A stretch of 64,000 nt of DNA from the NCBI GenBank assembly GCA_039654915.1, contig CM077593.1, positions 116,925,413 through 116,989,412 on the forward strand, given 5' to 3'. Origin of the DNA: Aquilaria yunnanensis. Its lineage: Eukaryota; Streptophyta; Magnoliopsida; Malvales; Thymelaeaceae. The first letter of the stretch is position 1. The number at the start of each line of letters is the position of its first letter. The position numbers and the translations under genes are program-made. A model generated the notes under the pieces. That model was not told where the DNA came from and did no database searches. It saw only the letters and a list, made by a program, of their open reading frames with translations. Shown here in pieces: positions 47,401 through 55,618 of this stretch.

Positions 47401-47722
47401 AAGACATGATAAAATGAAGGCAATAGCTGAAAAGAGAGAAAAGAGGATTGCACGATTAACGGGGCATCCTCTCCAGGAAAGAAATCTGGATATCCCTGAA
47501 ATCACCGAAACGTTCGTGAGTGGTGGTCTCATTCCAAAAAATGACAATGAAGGCAAGCTGACTATCAACATCAACAAGTCTTTTGAAAGTCTTTCTATTC
47601 AGGCAATCATCAGCGATTCACCTGAAGAGGAGGAGCTTGTTCAACCTTGTGGCCCACGGGATGTGCTGAACAATTGGGAGGCGATAGAACTGCCTGTTAT
47701 AATCGAAAGCTTTCCAAAGTAA
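44411..47722 (+). CDS. gag-pro: Gag-protease polyprotein with G-patch
   Basis: 1103 aa. A coiled N-terminus (1-110) is followed by a Retrotrans_gag-type capsid region at about 140-290 (ALQWYLSQGPRNIKTW, FKEYAQRWRDLAAQV). An N/P-rich repeat NRPNxYPP lies at 345-377. Cys/His clusters are C439-X2-H-X5-H-X4-C453 and C539-X2-H-X4-H-X4-C552; the second resembles a modified zinc knuckle. The retropepsin site is I-D796-N-G with LLGRPW at 867-872. DNG instead of the usual DSG/DTG may alter activity, though both elements share it. A G-patch at about 951-995 (GYSPGLGLGQ, GKYGLGF) could bind RNA. The last codon overlaps an intron donor that leads into pol. Confidence 0.94.
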   Translation: MAEQAEGRLMEMESKIESMSEQMRQLMELIKGKATQVPIKEVQDPTYPPGFTPQRVSVQENLFQESGPSASVHLKQDTVQEEKKTLPKEEAESQKLETIEKRLRAIEGGTIFGSLSVDDLCLVPDVVIPSDFKVPDFVKYDGTSDPITHITLFLRRLQPLTKDEKVWIALFQESLTKSALQWYLSQGPRNIKTWNDLAQAFIGNYKHVMDLAPDRQTLQNMEKKKLETFKEYAQRWRDLAAQVQPPMTEREMVTLFVQTLKYPYYDKLIGNAATNFSDVVMSGERIEHGIRTGKITESFSDPMKRGGPSRRKDEEIQQIGRGRGIPFVGTVATGPRLSYSVNKPNYYPTNRPNDYPPNRPNDYLPNRPNNYPPNRPNQLRPPVPTPPVPAPRPREIFAPIPMTYTELYPKLIESQLIRPIPTRPLEPPYPRWYDPNINCPYHDGTVGHGLENCIALKRIVQQLIESKWLDFSDEPNVTHNPLPPHQAKPVNMMEEYWPMKKTVNNIITPLKHVYSCLVKEGIIIGKSSGNKEVEDEEWCNFHNSKSHSIQECPEFRKSLQSLMDSSQIIVFMSDKEDDVNVIIKEQEVNIMPRPLVIPISKSALKPLRIQVPKPFPYKSDKTVPWNYGYTSNITSTPLEVGGMTRSGRCYSPEQMNKLQQEKNVTDPANGPINTSKEQEMPRAVTDEQATEFLKLIKQSEYSIVEQLNRLPAKISILSLLLSSDAHREALLKVLNKAYVEQDISVNNFDHLVNNITAQNLITFTDNEIPAEGRGHSKALHISIKYKDRIMARVLIDNGSALNVMPLETLHKIGLDPSYLNNSHIVVRAFDGTKRDVVGEIELPIGIGPCLFHITFQVMDICPSYTCLLGRPWIHMAGAIPSSLHQKMKFIIEGKIITVFAEEDILLSRPADAQYVEVNENIPDCSFRSFEIVNAAYVSEYGEEPIPSISKTSRMVAKLMIKGGYSPGLGLGQDLQGITEPLKITTNEGKYGLGFTPTRHDKMKAIAEKREKRIARLTGHPLQERNLDIPEITETFVSGGLIPKNDNEGKLTININKSFESLSIQAIISDSPEEEELVQPCGPRDVLNNWEAIELPVIIESFPK

Positions 47723-47919
47723 TCTAATAGTAAAAACCTCCTAAAGAAAGGTTCAATCAATAGGGTGTAGTCTTTGTTTAAGTGAACCTTTTAGTTATTG
47801 CTTTTTATTCCAATAAAGTTGTGATTTATGCACATTGTAAATAAAGTACCAGTTTGCATCCATCTCATTCGTGCCATTTTTTTTTTTTCTTCTCTTTCTT
47901 TTCTCTCTGGATAATGCAG
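47719..47919 (+). other. Predicted intron joining gag-pro to pol, element B
   Basis: Donor AAA|GTAATC, acceptor ATAATGCAG|ACCC, with a ~35-base T/C tract before it. Splicing removes the gag-pro stop codon (47720-47722), completes a Lys codon across the junction and continues without stops through ten codons into the pol ATG at 47951, in frame. Ogre elements are known to have such an intron between protease and RT. Unspliced RNA would yield Gag-pro and genomic RNA, spliced RNA the full Gag-Pro-Pol. Confidence 0.78.
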
Positions 47920-47950
47920 ACCCAAAACTCTCTTTGATGACAATGAAAGA

Positions 47951-50900
47951 ATGAACTTTGATAATCCTGTAAACACTACCGACTCGGATGACGAAGATCT
48001 TCAAGTATCTCCTGAGCTATTAAAAATGATTGAGCGAGATGAAAAAGAAAGAGCAACAAGTCAAGAACCAACTGAGGTATTCAACCTGGGAGACAGTCAG
48101 GATGTAAAAGAAGTCAAGATTGGCACTTTATTCCCTCCTGAAGAAAAAGAAGAATTAGTCCATTTATTGAAAGAATATGTGGATGTGTTTGCTTGGTCAT
48201 ACCAAGATATGCCTGGCCTAAGCTCAGACATAGTACTACACAAAATACCCTTGAAACCTGGGGCGAAGCCTGTCAGACAAAAATTACGAAGATTAAAGCC
48301 GGATCTAATCTTAAGAGTGAAAGATGAAATTCGAAAGCTGTGGGATGCAGGATTCCTTGGGGTCGCTGAATATACAGAATGGGTGGTTAACATTGTTCCA
48401 GTCGAAAAGAAAGAAAGCGGGAAACTAAGAGTTTGTCAGGACTACCGGCCATTGAACGAAGCCAGTCCTAAAGATAACTTCCCACTTCCTCACATTGATA
48501 CGCTGGTGGATAATACCGCAGGAAACTCCTATTTTTCCTTCATGGATGGCTTCTCTGGATACAATCAAATCAAACTTGATCCAGATGATATGATAAAAAC
48601 TGCCTTTATAACCCTTTGGGGTACCTTCTACTACAAGGTGATGCCTTTTGGGTTAAAGAATGCTGGTGCTACATATCAAAGAGCCATGGTTGCATTATTC
48701 CATGACATGATGCATAAAGAAATTGAAGTATATGTAGACGACATGATCGCCAAAACTTTCACTGCTAAGGGGCATCTAAAAGTGCTAAGAAAACTATTCG
48801 ATAGACTTCGCAAATATCAACTGAAGTTGAATCCTGCCAAATGTATTTTTGGAGCCTCTTCAGGAAAGTTATTGGGTTTCATGGTCAGCAAGGATGGGAT
48901 TCGAGTTGACCCGAGTAAAGTCAAAGCAATACAAGAAATGCAACCCCCGAAGACTCCAAAACAAGTAAGAAGTTTCATGGGCAGAATCAACTTCATAGCA
49001 AGGTTCATTTCACAATTGACATCCAAGTGTGAACCTCTTTTCAAATCACTGAAGAAGAACAATCCGATCGAGTGGAATAACGAATGCCAAGAAGCATTCG
49101 AGAAAATCAAGCAATATCTATCAAATCCACCAGTCTTGGTACCACCCCGATCTGGAGAATCGTTGATTCTATATTTATCCATACAGGATTCTTCATTAGG
49201 ATCCGTATTGGGTCAACGTGATGAGACAGGCAAGAAAGAGCACGCAATTTACTATTTGAGCAAGAAGCTTACCACATATGAAGCGAAATACTCAATAGTA
49301 GAAAAGTCCTGTTGTGCCCTTGCATGGGTAGCACACCGACTACGACACTACATGCTCAACAACACCACATTGCTAATCTCCAAGACTGATCCCATTAAGT
49401 ACATTTTTGAGAAACCAGCTTTATCAGGCAGGATCGCAAAATGGCAAATGCTGTTGTCTGAATACGACATACAGTATGTCACCCAAAAGGCTGTAAAAGG
49501 GAGTGTGATTGCTGAATATCTGGCTGATAGAGCATTGGATGATTATGAGCCAATGAAAATGGAGTTTCCTGATGGAGATATAATGACGATAGAACAGGAA
49601 GTCTCTAAAGATGATGAAACATGGAAAATGGCATTCGATGGAGCATCTAATGCTTTGGGACAAGGGATTGGAGCCATACTCATCTCTCCAAGTGGAGAGC
49701 AATTCCCTCTTACAGCAAAAATTACATTTCCTTGTACCAACAATATAGTAGAGTATGAGGCATGTGCTATGGGACTCCAAATGGCACTGGAATTGAAAGT
49801 GCGAGATCTCCGAGTTTATGGGGATTCCGCATTAGTCATATATCAAATCAACGGAGAATGGGAGACAAGGGATTCAAAATTGATCCCTTACCAAAAGCTC
49901 ATACTAGACTTGGCTCGAAAATTCAACAGTATAAGCTTCCATCATCTTCCAAGGGAAGATAATCAAATACCGGATGCTTTAGCTACTTTGGCTGTTATGT
50001 ACAAGATCAGTGACCCCGAGCATACTCCTGTGTTCGAGATGAGAATAATAGATTCTCCAGCTTATTGCATGAGCATCGAAGAAGAATTGGATGGAAAGCC
50101 TTGGTATCACGATATCAAGAAATACCTCAAAGAAAGAGTATATCCACCAGAAGTATCAGAAAATGACAAGAAATTTCTACGAAGATTGTCAATGGGTTTT
50201 CTTTTAAACCTAGACATACTTTACAAGAAAACCCCAGACTCGATGCTACTTCGCTGTGTAGATACTCATGAAGCACGAAAGATCATGGAAGAAGTTCATT
50301 CTGGAATATGTGGAGCACACACTAGTGGTCATACCATGGCAAGACAAATAATGAGGGCTGGTTACTATTGGCTCACATTGGAAAGTGATTGCGTCAATCA
50401 CGTAAGAAAATGTCACAAATGCCAAATATATGCCAACAAGATCCAAGCTCCACCTGTTCCTCTTAATGTAACAGCAATACCTTGGCCTTTTGCCATGTGG
50501 GGAATCGATGTTATTGGAGCGATTACCCCTAAAGCTTCCAATGGTCACAAATTCATCCTAGTTGCAATTGACTACTTTACTAAATGGGTAGAAGCTGTGT
50601 CTTATGCAAGCGTAACTCAAAAGGTGGTATGCCGGTTCATTAAGAAAGAAATCATTTGTCGCTATGGACCGCCAGAGTGTATCATCTCAGACAATGCCAC
50701 GAACCTGAATAATGCAATGATGCAGACTTTGTGCCAGCAATTCAAAATCAAGCATCTCAATTCAGCACCTTATCGACCGATGATGAATGGTGCAGTAGAA
50801 GCGGCCAATAAAAATATCAAGAGAATTGTTGAAAAGATGATCGTCACTTACAAGGACTGGCATGAGATGTTACCTTTTGCACTACATGCTTATAGAACTT

Positions 50901-51349
50901 CTACCCGTACTTCTACTGGAGCAACACCTTTTTCTCTGGTATACGGTATGGAGGCTGTATTGCCCATCGAAGTTGAAATTCCTTCATTAAGGGTACTAAT
51001 GGATACTCAATTAGGAGAAGCAGAATGGGTCAAAGCTAGATACGAGCAATTAAATCTAATTGATGAAAGAAGAATGATAGCCCTCTGCCATGGGCAACTT
51101 TATCAAAGAAGGATGATTCGTGCTTACAACAAAAAGGTTCGCCCACGACAATTTCACGAAGGTGACATAGTGCTCAAGAAAATTTTACCCATGCAACATG
51201 ATTCAAGAGGAAAATGGACACCAAATTATGACGGGCCATATGTCGTGAAGAAAGCATTTTCAGGAGGGGCACTAATTCTGACAGAAATGGATGGACGAGA
51301 ATTACCGAAGCCAGTAAATTCGGATGCAGTAAAGAAATACTTTGCATAA
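47951..51349 (+). CDS. pol: Pol polyprotein: RT, RNase H, second RNase H, integrase
   Basis: 1132 aa. RT spans about 110-350 with VCQDYRPLN (161-169), MPFGLKNAGATYQR (231-244) and the catalytic YVDD (261-264). A first, Ty3-type RNase H at about 385-515 looks degenerate (QDSS where an acidic-Ala-Ser site is usual). A second RNase H at 555-690 keeps the acidic set D563, E603, D625 and D675; two RNase H domains are the mark of the Tat branch. Integrase: zinc domain H783/H790/C821/C824, core D853, D914, E950 (D,D-35-E). No chromodomain is seen. Translation probably begins as a fusion with Gag-pro after splicing; the ATG at 47951 is only the first in the ORF. Confidence 0.96.
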   Translation: MNFDNPVNTTDSDDEDLQVSPELLKMIERDEKERATSQEPTEVFNLGDSQDVKEVKIGTLFPPEEKEELVHLLKEYVDVFAWSYQDMPGLSSDIVLHKIPLKPGAKPVRQKLRRLKPDLILRVKDEIRKLWDAGFLGVAEYTEWVVNIVPVEKKESGKLRVCQDYRPLNEASPKDNFPLPHIDTLVDNTAGNSYFSFMDGFSGYNQIKLDPDDMIKTAFITLWGTFYYKVMPFGLKNAGATYQRAMVALFHDMMHKEIEVYVDDMIAKTFTAKGHLKVLRKLFDRLRKYQLKLNPAKCIFGASSGKLLGFMVSKDGIRVDPSKVKAIQEMQPPKTPKQVRSFMGRINFIARFISQLTSKCEPLFKSLKKNNPIEWNNECQEAFEKIKQYLSNPPVLVPPRSGESLILYLSIQDSSLGSVLGQRDETGKKEHAIYYLSKKLTTYEAKYSIVEKSCCALAWVAHRLRHYMLNNTTLLISKTDPIKYIFEKPALSGRIAKWQMLLSEYDIQYVTQKAVKGSVIAEYLADRALDDYEPMKMEFPDGDIMTIEQEVSKDDETWKMAFDGASNALGQGIGAILISPSGEQFPLTAKITFPCTNNIVEYEACAMGLQMALELKVRDLRVYGDSALVIYQINGEWETRDSKLIPYQKLILDLARKFNSISFHHLPREDNQIPDALATLAVMYKISDPEHTPVFEMRIIDSPAYCMSIEEELDGKPWYHDIKKYLKERVYPPEVSENDKKFLRRLSMGFLLNLDILYKKTPDSMLLRCVDTHEARKIMEEVHSGICGAHTSGHTMARQIMRAGYYWLTLESDCVNHVRKCHKCQIYANKIQAPPVPLNVTAIPWPFAMWGIDVIGAITPKASNGHKFILVAIDYFTKWVEAVSYASVTQKVVCRFIKKEIICRYGPPECIISDNATNLNNAMMQTLCQQFKIKHLNSAPYRPMMNGAVEAANKNIKRIVEKMIVTYKDWHEMLPFALHAYRTSTRTSTGATPFSLVYGMEAVLPIEVEIPSLRVLMDTQLGEAEWVKARYEQLNLIDERRMIALCHGQLYQRRMIRAYNKKVRPRQFHEGDIVLKKILPMQHDSRGKWTPNYDGPYVVKKAFSGGALILTEMDGRELPKPVNSDAVKKYFA

Positions 51350-52660
51350 TGAAGAAATTTTCGAACAGAAGGGGAGAAGTGGATACAGGGTTACCAAAGT
51401 TTATTTGATCAAAGTTGTCAAAGAGAGCTTTCTTCCCTTACACTTTCATTATCTATCTGTACCTAAGATTTTCATATTCTTTTACCCATAAATAAAAGCC
51501 AATTCTCTTTAACTTACCTTAGATTCTCACGTTCAAAATGCTAAAGTCGCTTCTATCCAGTTCTTTTCCTTCAAATCTCACATTCCTACTAGCCTTAAGT
51601 GTGCAATAAATTGTGACTTTTGAAGGAAGAATAGTAATAATTAAAACTTAGAAAAAAAAAACAAAGACCGTAGATTACTTTGATAAGCTTTGTGAATTAA
51701 AACAGGTAAGATTGAGGTCCTGCTTTGCGAGCAGCACAGAACATAGGCTAACAAAGAAGAAGGAGTAACAAATCTTTGGGAGATAGCCTTGGTGGTAGCC
51801 TGAATGATCATTTCAGAAGTCTTAACATGTCTATGTCAGCAGGAAAGAATCATGCTCACGAATATTTCAACAGGGACAATTATCCAGAGAAGCATAAAAT
51901 ATGAGGCGGGCATTAAAGAAAATTGAGGTCAAAATTCAAAAATAAGGCAAGGAAAGAGGATTTTTGAACAGAGTTGGGCTTTTGAGACAATGGACAACAG
52001 CTGGAAAGCATAAAGAGATTCAATAATAGTCCGAGAAGGAAATCACAAAGAAGATCCAGTAAAGTAAAGCAAAGACATGAAGAGCTAGATTCAAAAAAAA
52101 AAAAAAAAAAAAAAAAAAAAACATCAATTACACATGCCTTGCATTCATGCATTTCACATCATGCATGCATGGCTTTTACATAACAGGGATCAAATGAAAA
52201 GCATGTCCGCAGCATGATTGCAGCAGTATAAGCTGAGATCTTAATGACATCAGCTCTTACTAATTGGACGCATAGCTAATACGCTGGACCCAGCCCCATC
52301 AGGAATCCAAGGATAAAGCATACAATATCGTCAAAAGCCTGGCAATTGAGGCTACACCTAAAAGAACAGAATTGATGCCAGCTTAGCAGCATCCAAGATG
52401 AGTGATAGCTATCGTCAAAGATAAGGCAGACATCAAGAAATATTGTCGTTGAAAATTCGTCAAAAGCGGACAATGGATTCAATAATCAAGGACTGAATCG
52501 ACGTCAGCTGGATGGAATATCTATCACATCAAAATAAAGTAGGATTCACTTTTCCGGTTAAGCGGCGGATACGGTACTCCGTGACTCTCAAGTCGGTTCT
52601 CTCAGTTGCCCATAATAACTGATCATTTCCTCCCTCCTTTCTTTTACTTTCTCCTAGAAA
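51350..52660. other. Spacer between pol and CRP1, element B
   Basis: About 1.3 kb without a supportable gene. It contains a run of 29 A (52093-52121; 12 in element A) and CATGCATG motifs shortly after it. The last 120 bases (TTTTCCGGTTAAGCGGCGG, 52551-52569, onward) recur as a shorter version before CRP3, so this is where the CRP leader begins. Confidence 0.55.
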
Positions 52661-53209
52661 ATGGATCCTACTTTTTCTGCCTTGCGAAAATATTTTCCTT
52701 CTCTCCCAATGAACATCCTCAAAAAGATCTACCAAGTTCGCTGTGAACGATTAAGAGCTCTGATGCATAAAGGAATCCCTGAAGATGTGCGGTGGTTAAT
52801 TGAAGCTAAGGTTCGTCTGGCAGGTGAAATCCCAGAGGCATTTGTGTCTCACATGCCTGGTGTAGGCAAAAGCTCTTATGCCAAAAAACGAAGAGCGAGG
52901 AGACTAGGCGTCTGTCATAAATGCGGACGCTGGACCTGTAATACTAAATGTCGTTCTTTAGGGATGATCTCTGATAATCGAGAAGATAAAATACGATTCA
53001 TTAAGAATGGCCTGAGTAAGGACTCATTGGATGATCTCCAATTGACTCTTGAGACGCATTCTTGTGGATCCGTGCAACGTGAACTTCTCGATTTATGGAG
53101 CATTTTTCATGAAGAACGAGAACGATACACTCCCGGGAATCTGACATTAAACGACCCTATTTGTCAGCTTGTAAGAAAACTGGATGGGAAGCAAATCCTC
53201 GACTCATAG
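52661..53209 (+). CDS. CRP1, cysteine-rich virus-like nucleic-acid-binding protein
   Basis: 182 aa, first of four tandem paralogs, and the most diverged. It has a basic N-terminal helix-like region, then GVGKSSYAKKRRARRLGVC with the cluster C85-X2-C-X4-C-X3-C97, then an acidic/basic C-terminal half ending VRKLDGKQILDS. The combination of G-x-G-K/R-S-x-Y-A-x-K/R-R-R-A followed by clustered cysteines is what I recognise from carlavirus/allexivirus-type cysteine-rich proteins, which bind nucleic acid and act as RNA-silencing suppressors. Those viral proteins are usually shorter. No obvious TATAAAT upstream. A plant zinc-finger origin is the main alternative. Confidence 0.65.
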   Translation: MDPTFSALRKYFPSLPMNILKKIYQVRCERLRALMHKGIPEDVRWLIEAKVRLAGEIPEAFVSHMPGVGKSSYAKKRRARRLGVCHKCGRWTCNTKCRSLGMISDNREDKIRFIKNGLSKDSLDDLQLTLETHSCGSVQRELLDLWSIFHEERERYTPGNLTLNDPICQLVRKLDGKQILDS

Positions 53210-53347
53210 AAGCCATTAATCCCGTTACTGGACGTAAAACCAGTGGAAGATGTGAGCCACAGTCACAATCACTGTACATACAATTTATCATATTTAAAAT
53301 TTTCCATTTTTCTTTTAATAATGTATTTGCTCCCGTAAGTGTAATCG

Positions 53348-53375
53348 ACACGTTATCCATTTCATCGCTATAAAT
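53348..53375 (+). promoter_or_regulatory. CRP2 promoter: ACACGTTATCC box and TATA box
   Basis: ACACGTTATCC at 53348-53358 and TATAAAT at 53369-53375, 87 bases before the CRP2 ATG, followed by a T/C-rich leader. The same pair in the same spacing precedes CRP3, and a variant precedes CRP4. Confidence 0.6.
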
Positions 53376-53455
53376 GCATGTTCTTCCAGTCGGTTATCTA
53401 AGTTTCCTTCAATAACTGATTCATTTCCCTCTTCTCTCAAATTCTTCTCTCATCA

Positions 53456-54004
53456 ATGGATTCTACTCTTTCTGCACTGCGAAAATACTTTCCTTCCTTT
53501 CCAATAAAAGTCCTTAAAAAGATCTACCTTGCTAGATGTGAAAGAATCAGAGTTTTTACACGCAAAGGCATTCCCGATAATGTGCAGTGGATAATTGAAG
53601 CTAAGGTCCGTCTGGCGGGTGAAGTTCCAGATGCATTTATGCCCCGCATGCCCGGTTTAGGTAAAAGCCGTTATGCCAAAAGGCGAAGAGCAAAGAGACT
53701 AGGCGTGTGTTATAAATGTGGGCGATGGAATTGTATTACTAAATGTCGCTCTTTAGGATACATCTCCATAAATCGTGAAGATAAAAGAAAATTCATTAAG
53801 AATGGCCTGCGTAAGGAATCTCTGGAAGATATCCGAGAGACTCTTGAAACGCATTCTTGTGGAAAAGTGCAAGGTGAAATTATCAGTTTATGGAGGACTT
53901 ACCATAAAGAACGAAACCGTTACAGTCTTGGGAATGTGACTTTAAACGATCCTGTTTGTCAGTTTGTAAGAAAACTGGATGGGAAGCAAATCCCCGACTT
54001 ATAG
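53456..54004 (+). CDS. CRP2, cysteine-rich virus-like nucleic-acid-binding protein
   Basis: 182 aa, 246 bases after CRP1, same strand. Residue positions: conserved start MDSTLSALRKYFPSFP; KGIPDNVQW at 37-45; EAKVRLAGEVP at 48-58; GLGKSRYAKRRRAKRLG at 67-83; cysteines 85, 88, 93 and 97; C-terminal segment RYSLGN..LNDPVCQFVRKL shared by all copies. The arginine-rich stretch could serve as RNA binding and nuclear localisation signal. No transmembrane segment or signal peptide. Start chosen at the first ATG, which follows a T/C-rich leader and is shared by all paralogs. Function is inferred from the motif only. Confidence 0.68.
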   Translation: MDSTLSALRKYFPSFPIKVLKKIYLARCERIRVFTRKGIPDNVQWIIEAKVRLAGEVPDAFMPRMPGLGKSRYAKRRRAKRLGVCYKCGRWNCITKCRSLGYISINREDKRKFIKNGLRKESLEDIRETLETHSCGKVQGEIISLWRTYHKERNRYSLGNVTLNDPVCQFVRKLDGKQIPDL

Positions 54005-54127
54005 ATGGCATTGAAGCCATTACTGGACATAAATCAGGGGAAGATGAGAGCCACGGTCATGATTCCTGTACATATAAGCTGTCATTTGTCTTTTCTTTTA
54101 ATATACTTGTTCCTGTAAGCGTAATTA

Positions 54128-54154
54128 ACACGTTATCCTTTCATCGCTATAAAT
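54128..54154 (+). promoter_or_regulatory. CRP3 promoter: ACACGTTATCC box and TATA box
   Basis: ACACGTTATCC at 54128-54138 and TATAAAT at 54148-54154, 112 bases before the CRP3 ATG. The longer leader contains the GGTTAAGTAGCGGATAC segment also seen in front of CRP1. Confidence 0.6.
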
Positions 54155-54259
54155 GCGTGTTCTTCTTTCCGGTTAAGTAGCGGATACAATACTCTCTGAC
54201 TCTCAGTTTCCTACAATAACTGATTTCTTCATCTCTTCTCTCAAATTCTTCTTTTATCA

Positions 54260-54808
54260 ATGGATTCTACTCTTTCCGCCATGCGAAAATACTTTCCTTC
54301 CATCCCAATAAATGTTCTTAAAATGATTTACCAAGCTAGATGTGAAAGGATTAGAGTCTTTATGCACAAAGGCATTCCTGACAATGTGCGGTGGCTAATT
54401 GAAGCTAAGGTTCGTTCAGCTGGTGAAGTTCCAGAAGCGTTCTTTCCCCGTATGCCCGGCTTTGGTAAAAGCGCTTATGCCAAAAAGCGAAGAGCAAAGA
54501 GGCTTGGTGTCTGTCATAAATGTGGACGATGGAATTGTAATACTAAATGTCGCTTTTTAGGATACATCTCCAGAAATCATGAAGATAAAAGAAAATTCAT
54601 CAAGAATGGCCTGCGTAAGGAATCTTTGGATGATATCCTATTAACTTTTGAAACACATTCTTGTGAAATAGTGCAATGGGAAATTATGGATTTATGGTGG
54701 ACTTTCCGTAAAGAACAGGATCGTTACAGTCTTGGAAATCTAACTTTTAATGACCCTGTTTGCCAGTTTGTGAGAAAACTGGATGGGAAGCAAATCCCCG
54801 ACTTATAG
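54260..54808 (+). CDS. CRP3, cysteine-rich virus-like nucleic-acid-binding protein
   Basis: 182 aa. Differs from CRP2 mainly in the first 60 residues and in the linker after the finger; shares GFGKSAYAKKRRAKRLG with CRP4, so copies 3 and 4 are the most recent duplicates. The cysteine cluster is CHKCGRWNCNTKC. The duplication unit (gene plus promoter) is about 0.8 kb. The 3' flank after the stop is also conserved between copies, and its third-copy version (about 54860-54930) is recognisable in the LOG promoter array. Confidence 0.68.
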   Translation: MDSTLSAMRKYFPSIPINVLKMIYQARCERIRVFMHKGIPDNVRWLIEAKVRSAGEVPEAFFPRMPGFGKSAYAKKRRAKRLGVCHKCGRWNCNTKCRFLGYISRNHEDKRKFIKNGLRKESLDDILLTFETHSCEIVQWEIMDLWWTFRKEQDRYSLGNLTFNDPVCQFVRKLDGKQIPDL

Positions 54809-54935
54809 AAGGCATTGAAGCCGTTACTAGACATAAATCAGTGGAAGATGAGAGCCACAGTCATGATTACTGTACATATAAGCTGTCATTTGTCTTTTCT
54901 TTTGACAATAATGTACTTGCTTCTGTAAGTGTAAT

Positions 54936-54965
54936 AAACGCATTATCCCTTTCGTCACTATAAAT
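54936..54965 (+). promoter_or_regulatory. CRP4 promoter: diverged ACGCATTATCC box and TATA box
   Basis: A diverged box (AACGCATTATCC) followed by TATAAAT at 54959-54965, 66 bases before the CRP4 ATG. Same layout as before CRP2 and CRP3, with a shorter leader. Confidence 0.5.
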
Positions 54966-55024
54966 ATGTGTTAGTTATGTTCGTTTCCTACAATCACTAA
55001 TTTCTTTCTTTGCCTCCTTCATCA

Positions 55025-55573
55025 ATGGAGTCTTCTCTTTCCGCCCTACGAAAGTATTTTCCTTCCTTCCCAATAAATGTTCTTAAAAAGATTTATCAAG
55101 CTAGATGTGAACGATTCAGAGTATTTATGCACAAAGGCATTCCTGATAATGTGCGGTGGCTAATTGAAGCTAAGGTTCGTTCAGCTGGTGAAGTTCCCGA
55201 AGCGTTCTTTCCCCGTATGCCCGGCTTTGGTAAAAGCGCTTATGCCAAAAAAAGAAGAGCAAAGAGGCTAGGCGTTTGTCATAATTGTGGATGGTGGATT
55301 TGCGGCAATAAATGTCGTGCTCCAGGAGTGATCACCAGAAATCGTAATGATAGAATAAGATTCATTAAGAATGGCTTGCGTAAGGAATCTCTAGAAGATA
55401 TTCGAGAGGTTCTTGAAGCGCATTCTTGTGGAATAGTGCAATTTGAGGTTGTTGGATTATGGATAATTTTCCAAAAAGAACGAGATCGTTACAGTCTTGG
55501 GAATCTGACCCTAAACGACCCTGTTTGCCAGTTTGTGAGAAAGCTAGATGAGATGCAAATCACCGATTCATAG
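55025..55573 (+). CDS. CRP4, cysteine-rich virus-like nucleic-acid-binding protein, intact in element B
   Basis: 182 aa from the ATG at 55025, which aligns with the starts of CRP1-3 (MESSLSALRKYFPSFP). The frame is open five codons further up (55010), but those codons belong to the leader. The finger is CHNCGWWICGNKC, more diverged than the others, with a hydrophobic WWIC centre. The element A copy has a premature stop after the finger. The gene ends 600 bases before LOG and its downstream DNA grades into the LOG promoter array. Confidence 0.66.
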   Translation: MESSLSALRKYFPSFPINVLKKIYQARCERFRVFMHKGIPDNVRWLIEAKVRSAGEVPEAFFPRMPGFGKSAYAKKRRAKRLGVCHNCGWWICGNKCRAPGVITRNRNDRIRFIKNGLRKESLEDIREVLEAHSCGIVQFEVVGLWIIFQKERDRYSLGNLTLNDPVCQFVRKLDEMQITDS

Positions 55574-55618
55574 AAAACATTGAAGCCATTACTGGACGCA
55601 AAGCCAGTGGAAGACGAG

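Noticed and set aside
53161..54963. Short ORFs (67-74 aa) overlapping the 3' ends of CRP1-3 out of frame, sharing KTGWEANPRLI
   Set aside because: They share sequence because the CRP genes and their 3' flanks are duplicates. The shared part is the shifted reading of a conserved CRP segment, lengths differ and CRP4 lacks it. Kept only as a remote overlapping-gene possibility.
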